64,000 bases of DNA from Dawidia soli (GCF_018598185.1 NZ_JAHESC010000035.1:1-64000); one strand, 5' to 3'; shown: positions 40,402 to 50,637, counted from the first letter of the stretch. The notes: generated from the sequence alone by a model not told the origin. Numbers and translations: made by a program.

Positions 40402-42864
40402 ATGCACCGCGTGAAAAGGCGTATGCAGAACGGGGCGCTGTGGCTGATAGCACTGTTGTTCGCAATGGCGGCAAACGCCCGGGCACAGAGCCCCTATATC
40501 AGCCGGGTGGTGGAGTATTTTCCGGCGCCCGGCCAGTTTACAAACACCGCAGCCTGGGGGACACCAGCAAAAGCGCAGTCGCTGATCGGCGGTCTCGCCG
40601 GGGGCATAAGCCTGGGTGGCTTTGGCGGATATATCGTCGTGGGCTTCGACCACCGCATCGACAATCACCCCGACAACCCATACGGAGTAGATTTTACCGT
40701 TTTTGGAAATCCACTGGCAACCGCACAAAACTTCGTCATCTGGTCTGAGCCCGGCGCCGTCAGCGTGATGAAAGACGAAAACGGCAACGGCCTGGCAGAC
40801 GATACCTGGTACGAGCTTGCCGGGAGCGATTATTATTTCTCATCTACCGTCAGAAATTACCAGATCACCTATACCAACCCGAAGCAAGTCAATGCGGCCG
40901 ATGTACCATGGGCCGATAACCAGGGCCGGGTGGGCTATATTCTCAAAAATGATTATCACTTTCAGCCGTATTACCCACAGGCCGCACCCTTCCCCGGCGT
41001 AGACCAGCGTCAGATCACCTTCGCGGGCAATAAGATCAAAGGTTATGTAGACCGGTCAGATCCTTCGTACATCCAGGCCTATAAAAGAGGATTTGGATAT
41101 GCCGACAATGCACTGGCCGCTCCCGGCAGTCACGTGGTGCCCGACAATCCCTATACCCCGGCGATAGAAGGCGCCGGTGGAGATGCGTTCGACATCGACT
41201 GGGCGATCGACGCAAACGGCGATCATATTCACCTCGACGGGATCGATTTTATCAGAATATATACAGCCCAGAACGACGACGCCGGCTGGTTAGGAGAGGT
41301 GTCGACCGAGATCCGCGGCATCGCAGATGTAGCGCCTGACATACGCATCCAGGGCGAACTCGACCAGGTCGTCATGGCAGACATACCACGGAAGGTCCGG
41401 GAGAATATGCAGATCCCCCTCGAAGCCTATGCCTTTCATAAAGGAATTTTGCAGGCCGATGCGGCGATCATTTTTTCGGTCGACAAAGATGCCGTGGCCG
41501 GGATCGACCCGGGTATGCTGGTAACAAAGGGCTCCGGCCGGGTAACGATAACAGCGGCATTAAAGGCAAACCCCGCCGTTAAAACACAAACGACGATCGA
41601 CATCGTATCGCCGAAAGCAATAAAGATAGTCACCACCGGGCAGGCCATCCGGCGCCATGCGAGGGCTGCGATATCGGCTACGGTGCTCGATCAGAACGGA
41701 ACCGAAATTGCCGGTGTAGCCCTGGCGTGGCGTACTTCCGACGCGAGCGTGCTCGACATCGGCACACAAGGTGAGCAGATTGTCATGCGCGGCAAAAGCG
41801 AAGGCATTGCCTGGTTGATCGTATCCGCCAACGACATCCCTAACCTAAAAGACAGCGTGCTGATCCAGGTGCTGCCGGAGGCCGAAACCCGGTTGGTATA
41901 CCTCACCATCAAGGACAAAGACGGCCTGGTCATCTCCCGGCGGCAGGTCGCCGTAAACAACTTCGATCTTAATGCCTATGTCGATCACCGCAGCGAAGAC
42001 TACGGCATCGATAAAGTGAACGGCGTTACGGTGGCGCACGCCATCGCCCAGCTCTTTACCAACGAAGACTTTGCCAGCGACCTCCGGTTTCGCGATGATG
42101 ACAAAGGGGGCGGCAGATTATACCTCTGGCGCGTGCCCAAAGGCGATGCCTCCGGTATTTCCTACGTATATGGCTACGGTGGCACGATGGAATATACGTT
42201 CGATAAGGCCTGGTTCGTGCGGGTGAATGAGCGTACGTATGTCAATGGCCTGCACAACGTGCCCGTAAGCGAGGGCGACGAGATCATCGTGTATCCGGTC
42301 GAACGGATCGGCGTTCCATGGCTGTTTATAAAAATACACAGCGACAAAGATACCGTCGATGTGGAAGCGCCGGTGGCACTGACCGTAATCCGGTTCGAGC
42401 AAAGCATAAACCCCGATCGAACAGTAAACACACTGAGCTCTGATGCCGTGGCCGACGCCAGAGTGTCGGTGAACGGCAGGGCATATCCCAACGACTCGGC
42501 GTCGGCGAAGACAGACGAGCTTGGCAAGGTCATCGTAACGTTCAGCTCCCGCGGTACAAAGAACATAACCGTTGCCGGAGAAGCCTGCGTGGTGGTTGTA
42601 CGCAGCGACATACCGGTCGGCATCGGCGACGAAAGCGAACAGGACTTGGCCATATATCCCAATCCCTTCCAAAGTTATCTGAGGCTGGAAGGAGCGGGGA
42701 CAAACGCCGGCTATACGCTCATGACCCTGAGTGGCGCGGTACAACAGTCGGGCCGGATGTCAAACGAAACGACACTCAGCACAGCGGCATTGCCTGCCGG
42801 CATGTATCTGTTACGCATCGAAACCGGCGCAGCCATTCACTATGTTAAGCTCGTCAAGCAATGA
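40402..42864 (+). CDS. T9SS-tagged surface protein with DUF4430/transcobalamin-like segment
   Basis: Protein of 820 residues with signal peptide ending ANARAQ. Residues about 28-310 are homologous to the lipoprotein at 45965-46939 (VVEYFPAPGQFTN, GGFGGYIVVGFDH, NGNGLADDTWYELAGSDY, AGWLGEVSTEI). Two bacterial Ig-like domains follow (about 310-490). Residues about 496-635 resemble DUF4430, the transcobalamin-type C-terminal domain (WFVRVNERTYVNG, VSEGDEIIVYPV). The last 75 residues form a T9SS tag (IYPNPFQSYLRLEG ... LPAGMYLLRIE). Overlaps the receptor gene by 4 bp. Corrinoid capture at the surface is a strong inference; I did not find a described protein of this architecture. Confidence 0.75.
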   Translation: MHRVKRRMQNGALWLIALLFAMAANARAQSPYISRVVEYFPAPGQFTNTAAWGTPAKAQSLIGGLAGGISLGGFGGYIVVGFDHRIDNHPDNPYGVDFTVFGNPLATAQNFVIWSEPGAVSVMKDENGNGLADDTWYELAGSDYYFSSTVRNYQITYTNPKQVNAADVPWADNQGRVGYILKNDYHFQPYYPQAAPFPGVDQRQITFAGNKIKGYVDRSDPSYIQAYKRGFGYADNALAAPGSHVVPDNPYTPAIEGAGGDAFDIDWAIDANGDHIHLDGIDFIRIYTAQNDDAGWLGEVSTEIRGIADVAPDIRIQGELDQVVMADIPRKVRENMQIPLEAYAFHKGILQADAAIIFSVDKDAVAGIDPGMLVTKGSGRVTITAALKANPAVKTQTTIDIVSPKAIKIVTTGQAIRRHARAAISATVLDQNGTEIAGVALAWRTSDASVLDIGTQGEQIVMRGKSEGIAWLIVSANDIPNLKDSVLIQVLPEAETRLVYLTIKDKDGLVISRRQVAVNNFDLNAYVDHRSEDYGIDKVNGVTVAHAIAQLFTNEDFASDLRFRDDDKGGGRLYLWRVPKGDASGISYVYGYGGTMEYTFDKAWFVRVNERTYVNGLHNVPVSEGDEIIVYPVERIGVPWLFIKIHSDKDTVDVEAPVALTVIRFEQSINPDRTVNTLSSDAVADARVSVNGRAYPNDSASAKTDELGKVIVTFSSRGTKNITVAGEACVVVVRSDIPVGIGDESEQDLAIYPNPFQSYLRLEGAGTNAGYTLMTLSGAVQQSGRMSNETTLSTAALPAGMYLLRIETGAAIHYVKLVKQ

Positions 42865-44831
42865 TCAAAAGGATAGTGCTTGTTGTGTTGGGAGTCATCC
42901 TCCATACTGCCACCAGGGCGCAGCGGCGCGACTCCGTTCTGCTGAACGAATTTACCGTACAGGCTACAAGGCTCTTTGAAAAAGAAGCCGCGGGCGGAAA
43001 GGAAACACATGTGGATACAACCGTGCTCGCGGTAAACGTAAACCATACCCTGTCGGAATTGCTCTCGGAAAATACGCACGTGTTTATAAAATCATACGGC
43101 CGGGGCTCGCTCGCCACTGCATCCTTCCGGGGCACCGCGCCGTCGCACACACAGGTAGTATGGAACGGCATGCCGGTCAACTCGCCCATGCTCGGCATGG
43201 TGGACTTTTCCCTTATACCGGTCTATTTCATAGACGACCTGACGCTGAAACACGGCGGAGCATCGATGGAAGAAAGCAGCGGCGCCCTGGGCGGGAACGT
43301 ATTGCTGCAGAACAAACCCGACTGGAACAACGAGCTCAGCGGCCGGTTTATTCAAGGGTTCGGGAGCTTCACCACGGTCGAAGACTTTTTACAGGTGAAC
43401 ATAGGGAATAAAAGGATCCAATCGAAGAGCCGTGCCTACTATACCTATTCAAAAAATGATTTCCCGTTTTACAACGACGCTATCATCGGCAAACCGCGCT
43501 GGCGGAACAAAGACGGAGCCTATACTCTGTACAGTGTTATGCAGGAGTTCTACGGCCGTATCGACGAGTCCAACCGGCTGTCGCTCCGGGTTTGGACGCA
43601 CGTGGCAGACCGCAGCATCCCAAGGCTCAACAGCAACGAAAGCGGCGAAGACACCAACATCAACACGCAGCTCGACAAGACCTGGCGTATAAACTCCGAG
43701 TGGCGCCACAACGGCAAGCGCAGCACGCTGGTGACAATGGCCGGCGTAAACCTGCAGGATCTCGACTATTCCCTGGTGAACCGGGTTATCGGGCTCGGGC
43801 CGCAAAGCGCTATTTATTCCGTAAGCCGGTCCGGCAGCTACATCAACCGGGTTGAATTTCAATATGACCTGTCCCCGAAGTCAACCATCAGCGTCAACGC
43901 GAATTACAATTATCACGGCGTGAATACACGCGACACCGTCAAGCGCACCGGGTATAAAAAAGATCGTCATGAGATCTCTGCATACGCGGCCTATCAACGC
44001 AATTTCTCCGACCGGTTGAACATCAAGCTTGCCGTGCGTCAGGATTACATCGATCACAAAGCCATACCAGTCATTCCGTATGCCGGCTTCGACTTCCGCG
44101 TGTGGACCGACCGGAATATCTTTATCAAAGCGAACATCACCCGCAACTATCACATCCCGACGCTCAACGATCTGTACTGGCAGCCCGGGGGCAATGCTTC
44201 GCTCCGGCCGGAAGACGGGCTGAGCGAAGAGATCGGCGTCGCCTGGCTCACCAACGTGCGCGGCATAACGTTGGAAACACAAATGACGGGCTACTACGCC
44301 GACATCACCGATTGGATCATCTGGATCCCCAGCTTCCGCGGAGGTGGGTATTGGGAGCCCAGGAACGTGGAGAGCGTCATCTCGAAAGGGATCGAGCTTA
44401 CCGCCAAAATAAAGTATGATCGCTACCCCTGGCAGGTCACCGCCAACGGCAACTTTGCGTGGACGCCCTCCCGGAACTATGGTGACAAAACGATCTGGGG
44501 CGACGAGTCCCGTGGCAAGCAGCTGGTCTATATCCCCCTGAATTCCGGAAACCTCTTTGTCAACGTCAAATACAAGAAAAGCGCCATTACGTGGCAGTTC
44601 AATGCGTACGACAAACGATATACAACCTCCAGCAACGATGTAACGACCGTCGGCAGTCTGCCGGACTATTATATGAACCAGGTCTACCTGGCGCAGGAGT
44701 TCAACGTGAAAAAGGCCACCCTGGAAATACAATTGAAAGTCTATAACCTCTTCAACGAGTATTACCGGTCGGTACTGGCCAGGCGCATGCCCGAACGGAA
44801 TTATATGGTATTACTCACATGCAAGTTTTAA
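42861..44831 (+). CDS. BtuB-like TonB-dependent cobalamin receptor
   Basis: Outer-membrane receptor of 656 residues. After the signal peptide (LHTATRAQ) there is a TonB-box/plug region with no STN or carboxypeptidase-like domain ([53 protein letters not shown]). The remaining part is a barrel ending YMVLLTCKF. Riboswitch control and BtuG-like partner in the same operon identify its substrate as a corrinoid. Starts in the ATGA overlap with the gene before. Confidence 0.85.
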   Translation: MIKRIVLVVLGVILHTATRAQRRDSVLLNEFTVQATRLFEKEAAGGKETHVDTTVLAVNVNHTLSELLSENTHVFIKSYGRGSLATASFRGTAPSHTQVVWNGMPVNSPMLGMVDFSLIPVYFIDDLTLKHGGASMEESSGALGGNVLLQNKPDWNNELSGRFIQGFGSFTTVEDFLQVNIGNKRIQSKSRAYYTYSKNDFPFYNDAIIGKPRWRNKDGAYTLYSVMQEFYGRIDESNRLSLRVWTHVADRSIPRLNSNESGEDTNINTQLDKTWRINSEWRHNGKRSTLVTMAGVNLQDLDYSLVNRVIGLGPQSAIYSVSRSGSYINRVEFQYDLSPKSTISVNANYNYHGVNTRDTVKRTGYKKDRHEISAYAAYQRNFSDRLNIKLAVRQDYIDHKAIPVIPYAGFDFRVWTDRNIFIKANITRNYHIPTLNDLYWQPGGNASLRPEDGLSEEIGVAWLTNVRGITLETQMTGYYADITDWIIWIPSFRGGGYWEPRNVESVISKGIELTAKIKYDRYPWQVTANGNFAWTPSRNYGDKTIWGDESRGKQLVYIPLNSGNLFVNVKYKKSAITWQFNAYDKRYTTSSNDVTTVGSLPDYYMNQVYLAQEFNVKKATLEIQLKVYNLFNEYYRSVLARRMPERNYMVLLTCKF

Positions 44832-44832
44832 T

Positions 44833-45921
44833 ATGAAGCCCCGCTACTATATCGTCCTGTCGCTCGTGTTGGGAGGCGCGGCGTATGGGTGTATCGATGA
44901 CCACCTGACACCACATCCGCCGGCACCGTCTTTTTCACGGGGACTGTTCATCACCAATGAGGGGAACTTCATGTATGGCAATGCATCGCTCTCCTATTAC
45001 AACATCGAAGACAAGACCGTTGTGAGCGATGTGTTTTTCGATGCCACCGGTGTGCCGTTGGGTGATGTAGCGCAGTCCATGGTGATCCGCGACAGTCTTG
45101 GCTATATCGTGGTGAACAACAGCGGCAAGATCTATGTCATCAACATTAACACGTTTGAATATGTCGGGAAGATCACGGGGTTGACATCGCCCCGGTACAT
45201 TCATTTTATCAACGACGAAAAGGCCTACGTCACCGATCTGTATGCCAAGGCCATCACGATCGTCAACCCCAGGACATTCGGCATAACCGGCACCATCAGT
45301 GTCGCCAACCACGATACCCGGTTCTACCAGCATCCCACCGAGCAAATGGTGCAGTATAAGAACTTCGTGTTCACCAATTGCTGGTCGTATGACAACAAAA
45401 TTCTGGTGATCGATACAAATACCGACCAGGTGGTAGATTCCATTACTACGCTCATCCAGCCCACCAGCATCGTGCTGGATAAGTTCGATAAGATCTGGAC
45501 CGTGACCGACGGGGGGTACCGCGGCAGTCCCTATGGCTACGAAGCACCCGGTCTGATCAGGATAGACGCGGCGACCCGCGAGATAGAACAAATATTCCGC
45601 TTCCAACGAGGTGACTGGCCATCCGAGCTTTGTCTCAACGGCACCGGCGATACATTGTATTTCATCAACCGGCATATCTACAAGCTACCCGTCATCGCCC
45701 GGGCATTTCCACAATGGCCCTTTATCTATAGCAAGTATAAAGAACAGTATAACGGGGGCTACTACGGCCTCGCCGTAGACGGAAAGACGTCCGAAGTATA
45801 CGTGGCCGATGCGATCGATTACGTACAGCCGGGGGTTATCTATCGCTATACCCCGCAGGGGGCAGCGGTGGACTCTTTCAAAGTAGGGATCATACCCGGA
45901 GCGTTTTGTTTTAAACCTTAA
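44833..45921 (+). CDS. btuG-like: BtuG-like DUF5074 beta-propeller lipoprotein
   Basis: Surface lipoprotein of 362 residues (signal peptide ending GAAYGCIDD). DUF5074/YncE-type propeller repeats run through the chain: [19 protein letters not shown] near the start, [37 protein letters not shown] and [18 protein letters not shown]. In Bacteroides, BtuG caps BtuB and binds cobalamin with very high affinity. One base separates it from the receptor gene, matching the btuB-btuG pair. The homology is by pattern; I could not align it to BtuG. Confidence 0.8.
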   Translation: MKPRYYIVLSLVLGGAAYGCIDDHLTPHPPAPSFSRGLFITNEGNFMYGNASLSYYNIEDKTVVSDVFFDATGVPLGDVAQSMVIRDSLGYIVVNNSGKIYVININTFEYVGKITGLTSPRYIHFINDEKAYVTDLYAKAITIVNPRTFGITGTISVANHDTRFYQHPTEQMVQYKNFVFTNCWSYDNKILVIDTNTDQVVDSITTLIQPTSIVLDKFDKIWTVTDGGYRGSPYGYEAPGLIRIDAATREIEQIFRFQRGDWPSELCLNGTGDTLYFINRHIYKLPVIARAFPQWPFIYSKYKEQYNGGYYGLAVDGKTSEVYVADAIDYVQPGVIYRYTPQGAAVDSFKVGIIPGAFCFKP

Positions 45922-45964
45922 GTTTTCAGTTATACCAGATGTTTAACATTAAATTACAAAAACC

Positions 45965-46939
45965 ATGAAAAAACAATTGATTCTTGCCACGTGTGCTGCC
46001 ATGCTCACACTCGTTGGCTGCCAGGAAACAGAAGTAAGCAAAGGCACCGGGCTGACACAGCCCGAGCTGCAAGCAGCAAGTCACCTTCCTCCTCCCGCAA
46101 ACTTTTCCGATGTATCGTCCCCTGCCGGCCGGGTAGCGCTGGCGCCTACGAAGTATATCACCCAGGTGTTTGAATACAGCCCGGCGCCGGGGCAGTTCAT
46201 TAACAAATTGCCGGTCTATGCCGCAGGCAACAACGCGGCGGCCATGGCGGCCAAAGCAGCCACGGCGCTGGTAGGCAAGACCAACGGCCTGGTTTGCCTG
46301 GGTGCATTCGGGGGGTATATCGTAGTGGGATTCGATCACACCATTGCGAACGTAACCGGTAAAGACTTCAAAGTATATGGCAATGCATTCGCCGATTGGT
46401 CGGAAGCAGGCATCGTCATGGTGTCGCGCGACGTCAACGGCAACGGTCTGCCGGATGACGTCTGGTACGAGCTTGCCGGAAGCGAATACAGCAACGTCAA
46501 CACCATCCACAACTACTCGATCACCTACACCAAGCCCAGCCCGCTGAATGCCGACGTTCCCTGGACCGACAACCAGGGCAACTCCGGCGTGGTGAAACGC
46601 AACAGCTTTCATACACAAGCATCCTACTACCCGCAGTGGCAGGGGAACACCATCACCTTTACCGGCACACGCGTATGGCCGAATGCCTATGACTCCGATC
46701 CTTCCGCCACCGAGCATTGGGTTGCTCCCGCGTACGCCTGGGGGTATACCGACAACGTAGTGAACACAGACACCAACGCCACGTTCGATATTTCCTGGGC
46801 TGTAAACGCCAGCGGCACACCGGTAACCCTCACGGGCATAGACTTCGTCAAAGTATACACTGCCACCATCCAGGATGCCGGCTGGCTGGGCGAAGTCTCC
46901 ACCGAAATCGCCGGCATTGAAGACATCAACATCCCCTAA
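45965..46939 (+). CDS. Surface lipoprotein paralogous to the 820-residue B12 protein
   Basis: Predicted lipoprotein of 324 residues (signal peptide ending TLVGCQETE). Residues about 60-320 match the N-terminal half of the protein at 40402-42864: ITQVFEYSPAPGQFINK, GAFGGYIVVGFDHTIANVTG, DVNGNGLPDDVWYELAGSEY, DNQGNSGVVKRNSFHTQ and QDAGWLGEVSTEI. The two copies use different anchors, lipid here and T9SS there. It is last in the riboswitch operon. I expect a corrinoid-binding or receptor-docking role, not proven. Confidence 0.75.
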   Translation: MKKQLILATCAAMLTLVGCQETEVSKGTGLTQPELQAASHLPPPANFSDVSSPAGRVALAPTKYITQVFEYSPAPGQFINKLPVYAAGNNAAAMAAKAATALVGKTNGLVCLGAFGGYIVVGFDHTIANVTGKDFKVYGNAFADWSEAGIVMVSRDVNGNGLPDDVWYELAGSEYSNVNTIHNYSITYTKPSPLNADVPWTDNQGNSGVVKRNSFHTQASYYPQWQGNTITFTGTRVWPNAYDSDPSATEHWVAPAYAWGYTDNVVNTDTNATFDISWAVNASGTPVTLTGIDFVKVYTATIQDAGWLGEVSTEIAGIEDINIP

Positions 46940-46946
46940 CGAATAC

Positions 46947-46968
46947 CTGGCGGGCCTTAGCCCGCCAG
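46947..46968 (+). terminator. Hairpin after the B12 operon
   Basis: CTGGCGGGC-CTTA-GCCCGCCAG, a perfect 9-bp stem just after the last stop codon. There is no T-run, so it may be an RNA 3'-end stabiliser. It leads straight into dispersed element copy C. Confidence 0.55.
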
Positions 46969-46978
46969 TTTCCCAACC

Positions 46979-47029
46979 TGGCGCCGGTCTCCGACCGGTG
47001 CCCAGTTTGGCTGCGGTCTCCCGACCGCC
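46979..47029 (+). repeat. Dispersed double-hairpin element, copy C
   Basis: Hairpin 1 is GGCGCCGGTC-TCC-GACCGGTGCC (46980-47002) and hairpin 2 is GCGGTC-TCCC-GACCGC (47013-47028). The compact, most regular copy of the family. The rest of 47030-47323 holds no gene that I can support. Confidence 0.75.
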
Positions 47030-47323
47030 TTTCGAACGTCAGCGCCCAGCCTTACCCCCAAACCCCATAAAGTGTAACCATTCCCGCTACCACTCCTTAT
47101 ATAATAAGGCAAATTGATGCATTGCCCATCTTTATTTAATAACTTCCACCACGCTACCTACCGAACGTTGTGCCAAAGGCGACCACGATAGTCCCGTGAC
47201 ATGGGGTACAAGCCTTTAGACGCCGGCCTCAATCTTAACCGTATTCAACAGACTTCACACGATTGCGGCAAAATATTGACCAGATGCCGTTGTATTTGTG
47301 AACCCAAAAGCGATTCCTTTGCG

Positions 47324-47339
47324 TTAACAAATTTGTTAA
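47324..47339. promoter_or_regulatory. 16-bp palindrome, probable TetR operator
   Basis: TTAACAAATTTGTTAA is a perfect palindrome 18 bp before the GTG start of the TetR gene. Its place argues that the in-frame sequence upstream of 47357 is promoter, not coding. It is a likely autoregulatory site and may also govern the efflux operon downstream. Confidence 0.6.
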
Positions 47340-47356
47340 ACAATATCGATAAGGCC

Positions 47357-47980
47357 GTGAGTGCCCCCGAGCAACAACAAACCGAAGTCCTGATTAAAGA
47401 GAAAGCCCGTGTGCTTTTCTTTCAAAAAGGATTTCTCAATGCGACCACCCAGGAGATCGCAGACGAAGCCGGTGTAAACCGTGCGTTGATACACTATTAC
47501 TTCCGGTCGCGCGAGCAACTGCTCGACACCTTGCTGGAAGAGGTCGTCACCGAGAAGCGCGAACGGGTGAAGGCCATCTTCACCAGCGACCGCCCCTTCC
47601 GGCATAAGATCGCACTATATATCGAAAAGGTGATAGACGTCGGCATTACCTATCCCTACCTGGAGAATTTTATTATTTCCGAAACGGCCCGCGATCCGGA
47701 GAAGACCAAGATCTTCTGCAGCAAAGACAAGCAGCGTTCCTCCGTCATGATCCGCCAGCAGCTACAAGACGAGATCGAGGCCGGCCGCATGGCGCCGATC
47801 CCGACCGAGCATTTTATGGTCAACCTGGTATCGATGTGTAACTACCCGCTGTTAGCCAAAAACGTTCTGCAGAGTGTACACGGCATGAGCGACGCGACAT
47901 ACCGTAAATTCCTCCAGGAACGTAAACAAGTGATCTACCGCACCATCTTCAACGAAGAAATGCCCGAAGGTATTTCCTGA
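47357..47980 (+). CDS. TetR-family regulator of the efflux operon
   Basis: Regulator of 207 residues. I choose the GTG at 47357 (product starts with SAPEQQQTEV after the initiator) because the longer reading frame from 47201 runs through a palindromic promoter. The N-terminal HTH (about residues 8-55) is typical: KARVLFFQKGFLNATTQEIADEAGVNRALIHYYFRSREQLLDTLL. The ligand domain follows. It stands 57 bp before the TolC-type gene in the same orientation, so it presumably represses the pump genes. Confidence 0.85.
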   Translation: MSAPEQQQTEVLIKEKARVLFFQKGFLNATTQEIADEAGVNRALIHYYFRSREQLLDTLLEEVVTEKRERVKAIFTSDRPFRHKIALYIEKVIDVGITYPYLENFIISETARDPEKTKIFCSKDKQRSSVMIRQQLQDEIEAGRMAPIPTEHFMVNLVSMCNYPLLAKNVLQSVHGMSDATYRKFLQERKQVIYRTIFNEEMPEGIS

Positions 47981-48037
47981 CCGTCCGCACACACTAACCT
48001 GCTTATATACTTACTTCAGAAGAACTATTTATTATTT

Positions 48038-49393
48038 ATGCTACTATCTCAAAGAGAAAAAAGACCACTAACCCTGATACTGTTATTGGTACTGTTCGCG
48101 CCGGCCATGCTCTTCGCACAAGAGCAGACCCAGCAGCCGGCAGTTTCCGATAGCCTGTTACAGGAGGCGACCCTGGAAAGGATTGTGCAGTATGCCCTGG
48201 ATCATCAGCCTTCGGTGAAACAGGCCGAAGCCGACCAGGAGATCGTCGAGGCGACCATCGACGGCAAGCTGGCCGACTGGTTCCCGCAGATCAATTTTGT
48301 CTATAACTATCAGCACAACGTAGACCTGCCGGTAAACGTCATCGGTGGCAACGAAATTCGCCTGGGCGTGGACAACACTTCGTCGTTGCAGCTTCAGGCT
48401 ACACAGACGATCTTCAACCGCGACGTACTCCTGGCAGCACGCACGGCAAACAAAGTGCGTATCCAGGCCGAGCAGCAATTGAGCTCGACCCGGATTGACG
48501 TGGTCGTAAATGTGTCGAAAGCCTTCTACGATGTACTGGCTACCACCCAGCAAATCAAGATCGGCCAGGAAGACATCATACGCCTGGAACGAAGCCTGAA
48601 AGACGCGAACGCCCAGTATACCGCCGGTGTAGTAGACAAGACCGACTTTAAACGTGCGCAGATTCAGCTGACAAACGGCAAGGCTACCCTCAAAGCCAAC
48701 CAGGAAGCACTGAAATACAAGCTCGATTACCTGCGTGCACTGATGGGCTACCCGCCGAATGGCACCCTGAACATCCGGTATGACACCCTGCAAATGGAGG
48801 GTGAGATTGCGATGGACACCGTGCAGGCGCTGAGCTACAACCAGCACATCGACTATAAATTGCTGTATACCCAGCGTGAGCTCCAGAAAGCAAACCTGAA
48901 GTATGCCTGGTGGGCATTCCTGCCGACCCTCAATGCGTTTGGTGCCTATATCGCCAACTATCAGAATAACGAGCTCAGCGAATTGTACGGCCAACGCTTT
49001 CCGAACTCCTATTTCGGCGCTACCTTGACACTCCCTATCTTCCAGGGGGGCAAACGTACGGCGCGCATCCGCGAGCAACGATGGACACTGCAGAAGCTCG
49101 ACTGGAGCATGGTAAACCTGCAAAACAACCTCACCACCGAGTACTCGCGCGCCATGGCTACCTACAAAAGCAGCCTGTCCACCTACCTGGCGTTGAAAGA
49201 GAACGTGGTGCTGGCCGAGGAAGTATACAACGTCGTGCAGTTGCAGTACCGCAGCGGTATCCGTCCATACCTCGACGTGACGATCGCCGAAACCGATCTG
49301 CGTACCGTACGCATCAACTACTTCAACGCCCTGTACCAGGTGCTTGCCGCCAAGATCGACGTACAACGTGCGCTGGGACAAATCAATTACTAA
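48038..49393 (+). CDS. TolC-family outer-membrane efflux protein
   Basis: Outer-membrane channel of 451 residues (signal peptide ending MLFAQ). Two OEP repeats with long heptad helices, e.g. ATLERIVQYALDHQPSVKQAEADQEI, LARAFLSKAFYDVL-type helix near the middle (VDVVVNVSKAFYDVLATTQQI) and the matching block in the second half (MVNLQNNLTTEYSRAMATYKSS). Works with the periplasmic adaptor and RND pump encoded next. Confidence 0.9.
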   Translation: MLLSQREKRPLTLILLLVLFAPAMLFAQEQTQQPAVSDSLLQEATLERIVQYALDHQPSVKQAEADQEIVEATIDGKLADWFPQINFVYNYQHNVDLPVNVIGGNEIRLGVDNTSSLQLQATQTIFNRDVLLAARTANKVRIQAEQQLSSTRIDVVVNVSKAFYDVLATTQQIKIGQEDIIRLERSLKDANAQYTAGVVDKTDFKRAQIQLTNGKATLKANQEALKYKLDYLRALMGYPPNGTLNIRYDTLQMEGEIAMDTVQALSYNQHIDYKLLYTQRELQKANLKYAWWAFLPTLNAFGAYIANYQNNELSELYGQRFPNSYFGATLTLPIFQGGKRTARIREQRWTLQKLDWSMVNLQNNLTTEYSRAMATYKSSLSTYLALKENVVLAEEVYNVVQLQYRSGIRPYLDVTIAETDLRTVRINYFNALYQVLAAKIDVQRALGQINY

Positions 49394-49414
49394 TTAACAT
49401 TCTCAAACATCTAT

Positions 49415-50605
49415 ATGTCAGTGAACACAATACAGAACTATTCAGTACTCGGCCTGCTGCTGCTGGCAGTGGCATGCGGTAAAAAAGATCAACCGGGTGC
49501 GATGCAAGGACCGCCGCCGGCGGGTGTCGTACTGCACGAGGTGAAAGCTTCCGATGCTGTTTATTATGATGAATACCCCGCCACCGTGCGCGCCCTGAAC
49601 GAAGTAGAGCTGCGGGCACAGGTGAACGGATATATTACCGCCATCCACTTCACCGAAGGCGAGAAAGTAAAAAAAGGACAAAAACTGTACTCGATCGATC
49701 AGCAACAATACCAGGCAACCTACCAGCAGGCGGAAGCCAACCTGGCGGTACAAGAGGCCAACCTGCTCAAAGCCGAGCGTGACGTAGAGCGTTACCGCGA
49801 GCTGGCCAAGAGCGATGCGATCGCCAAACAACAGGTAGACTATGCCGAAGCAGCCTACGCCGCGGCCCTGAAGCAAGTAGACGCCGCCAAAGCAAGCGTG
49901 CGGGGTGTACAGACCAACGTGCGCTATTCTACGATCACCGCACCGTTTGAAGGGACCATCGGCATCTCGCAAGTGCGCCTGGGCGCAGCGGTATCGGCCG
50001 GCCAGACGTTGCTGAACACCATCTCATCAGACGACCCGATCGCGGCCGATATCACCGTCGATCAGAAAGAGATCCTGCGCTTCACACAACTGCAAGCCAA
50101 AGGCCAAAGCCCGAAGGACTCTACCTTCCGTCTTGCCTTCGGCGGCGAAGTATATAACAAGCCCGGCAAGATCAGCGTGATCGACCGTGCGGTAGACCCC
50201 AACACCGGTTCCATCCGCATGCGTCTCACATTCCCCAACGCCGGCAACGTGCTGCGGGCGGGTATGAGCGGTACGCTGCAAGTATTGTCGACATCCAGCA
50301 CCGCCGCCGTATTGATCCCCTACAAATCCGTTACCGAGCAGCTCGGAGAGTTCTTTGTATATGTAACCGTACCCGACAACAAAGTAACGCAGCGCAAAAT
50401 AACGCTGGGCCAGCAGATCGGAAACAACGTGATCGTGAAGAGCGGCCTGCAAGCCGGCGAAACGATCGTGGTGGAAGGTGTGCAGAACTTGCGCGAAGGC
50501 GCTTCCTATGCAGTCGTACAACCCGGTGCAGCGCCGGGAGCGCCCGCAGCAGGTGCTCCGGCCGCCGGCGCAGCCAAGCCCGAAGCTAAGGCAGAAAAGA
50601 AATAA
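49415..50605 (+). CDS. RND periplasmic adaptor (membrane fusion protein)
   Basis: Lipoprotein adaptor of 396 residues (signal peptide ending LLAVACGKK). Order: lipoyl half-motifs (VELRAQVNGYITAIHFTEGEKVKKGQKLYSID and VRYSTITAPFEGTIGISQVRLGAAVSAGQTL) around a coiled-coil hairpin (about 95-160), then beta-barrel domains. The C-terminal 35 residues are an Ala/Pro/Gly/Lys-rich tail. Starts 22 bp after the TolC gene. Confidence 0.92.
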   Translation: MSVNTIQNYSVLGLLLLAVACGKKDQPGAMQGPPPAGVVLHEVKASDAVYYDEYPATVRALNEVELRAQVNGYITAIHFTEGEKVKKGQKLYSIDQQQYQATYQQAEANLAVQEANLLKAERDVERYRELAKSDAIAKQQVDYAEAAYAAALKQVDAAKASVRGVQTNVRYSTITAPFEGTIGISQVRLGAAVSAGQTLLNTISSDDPIAADITVDQKEILRFTQLQAKGQSPKDSTFRLAFGGEVYNKPGKISVIDRAVDPNTGSIRMRLTFPNAGNVLRAGMSGTLQVLSTSSTAAVLIPYKSVTEQLGEFFVYVTVPDNKVTQRKITLGQQIGNNVIVKSGLQAGETIVVEGVQNLREGASYAVVQPGAAPGAPAAGAPAAGAAKPEAKAEKK

Positions 50606-50637
50606 CCGAGACGGATTCTATTACCATACGAAAAGCA

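Noticed and set aside
48158-49381. 407-codon open frame on the minus strand
   Set aside because: Antisense shadow of the TolC-type gene; no domain, signal peptide or plausible context.
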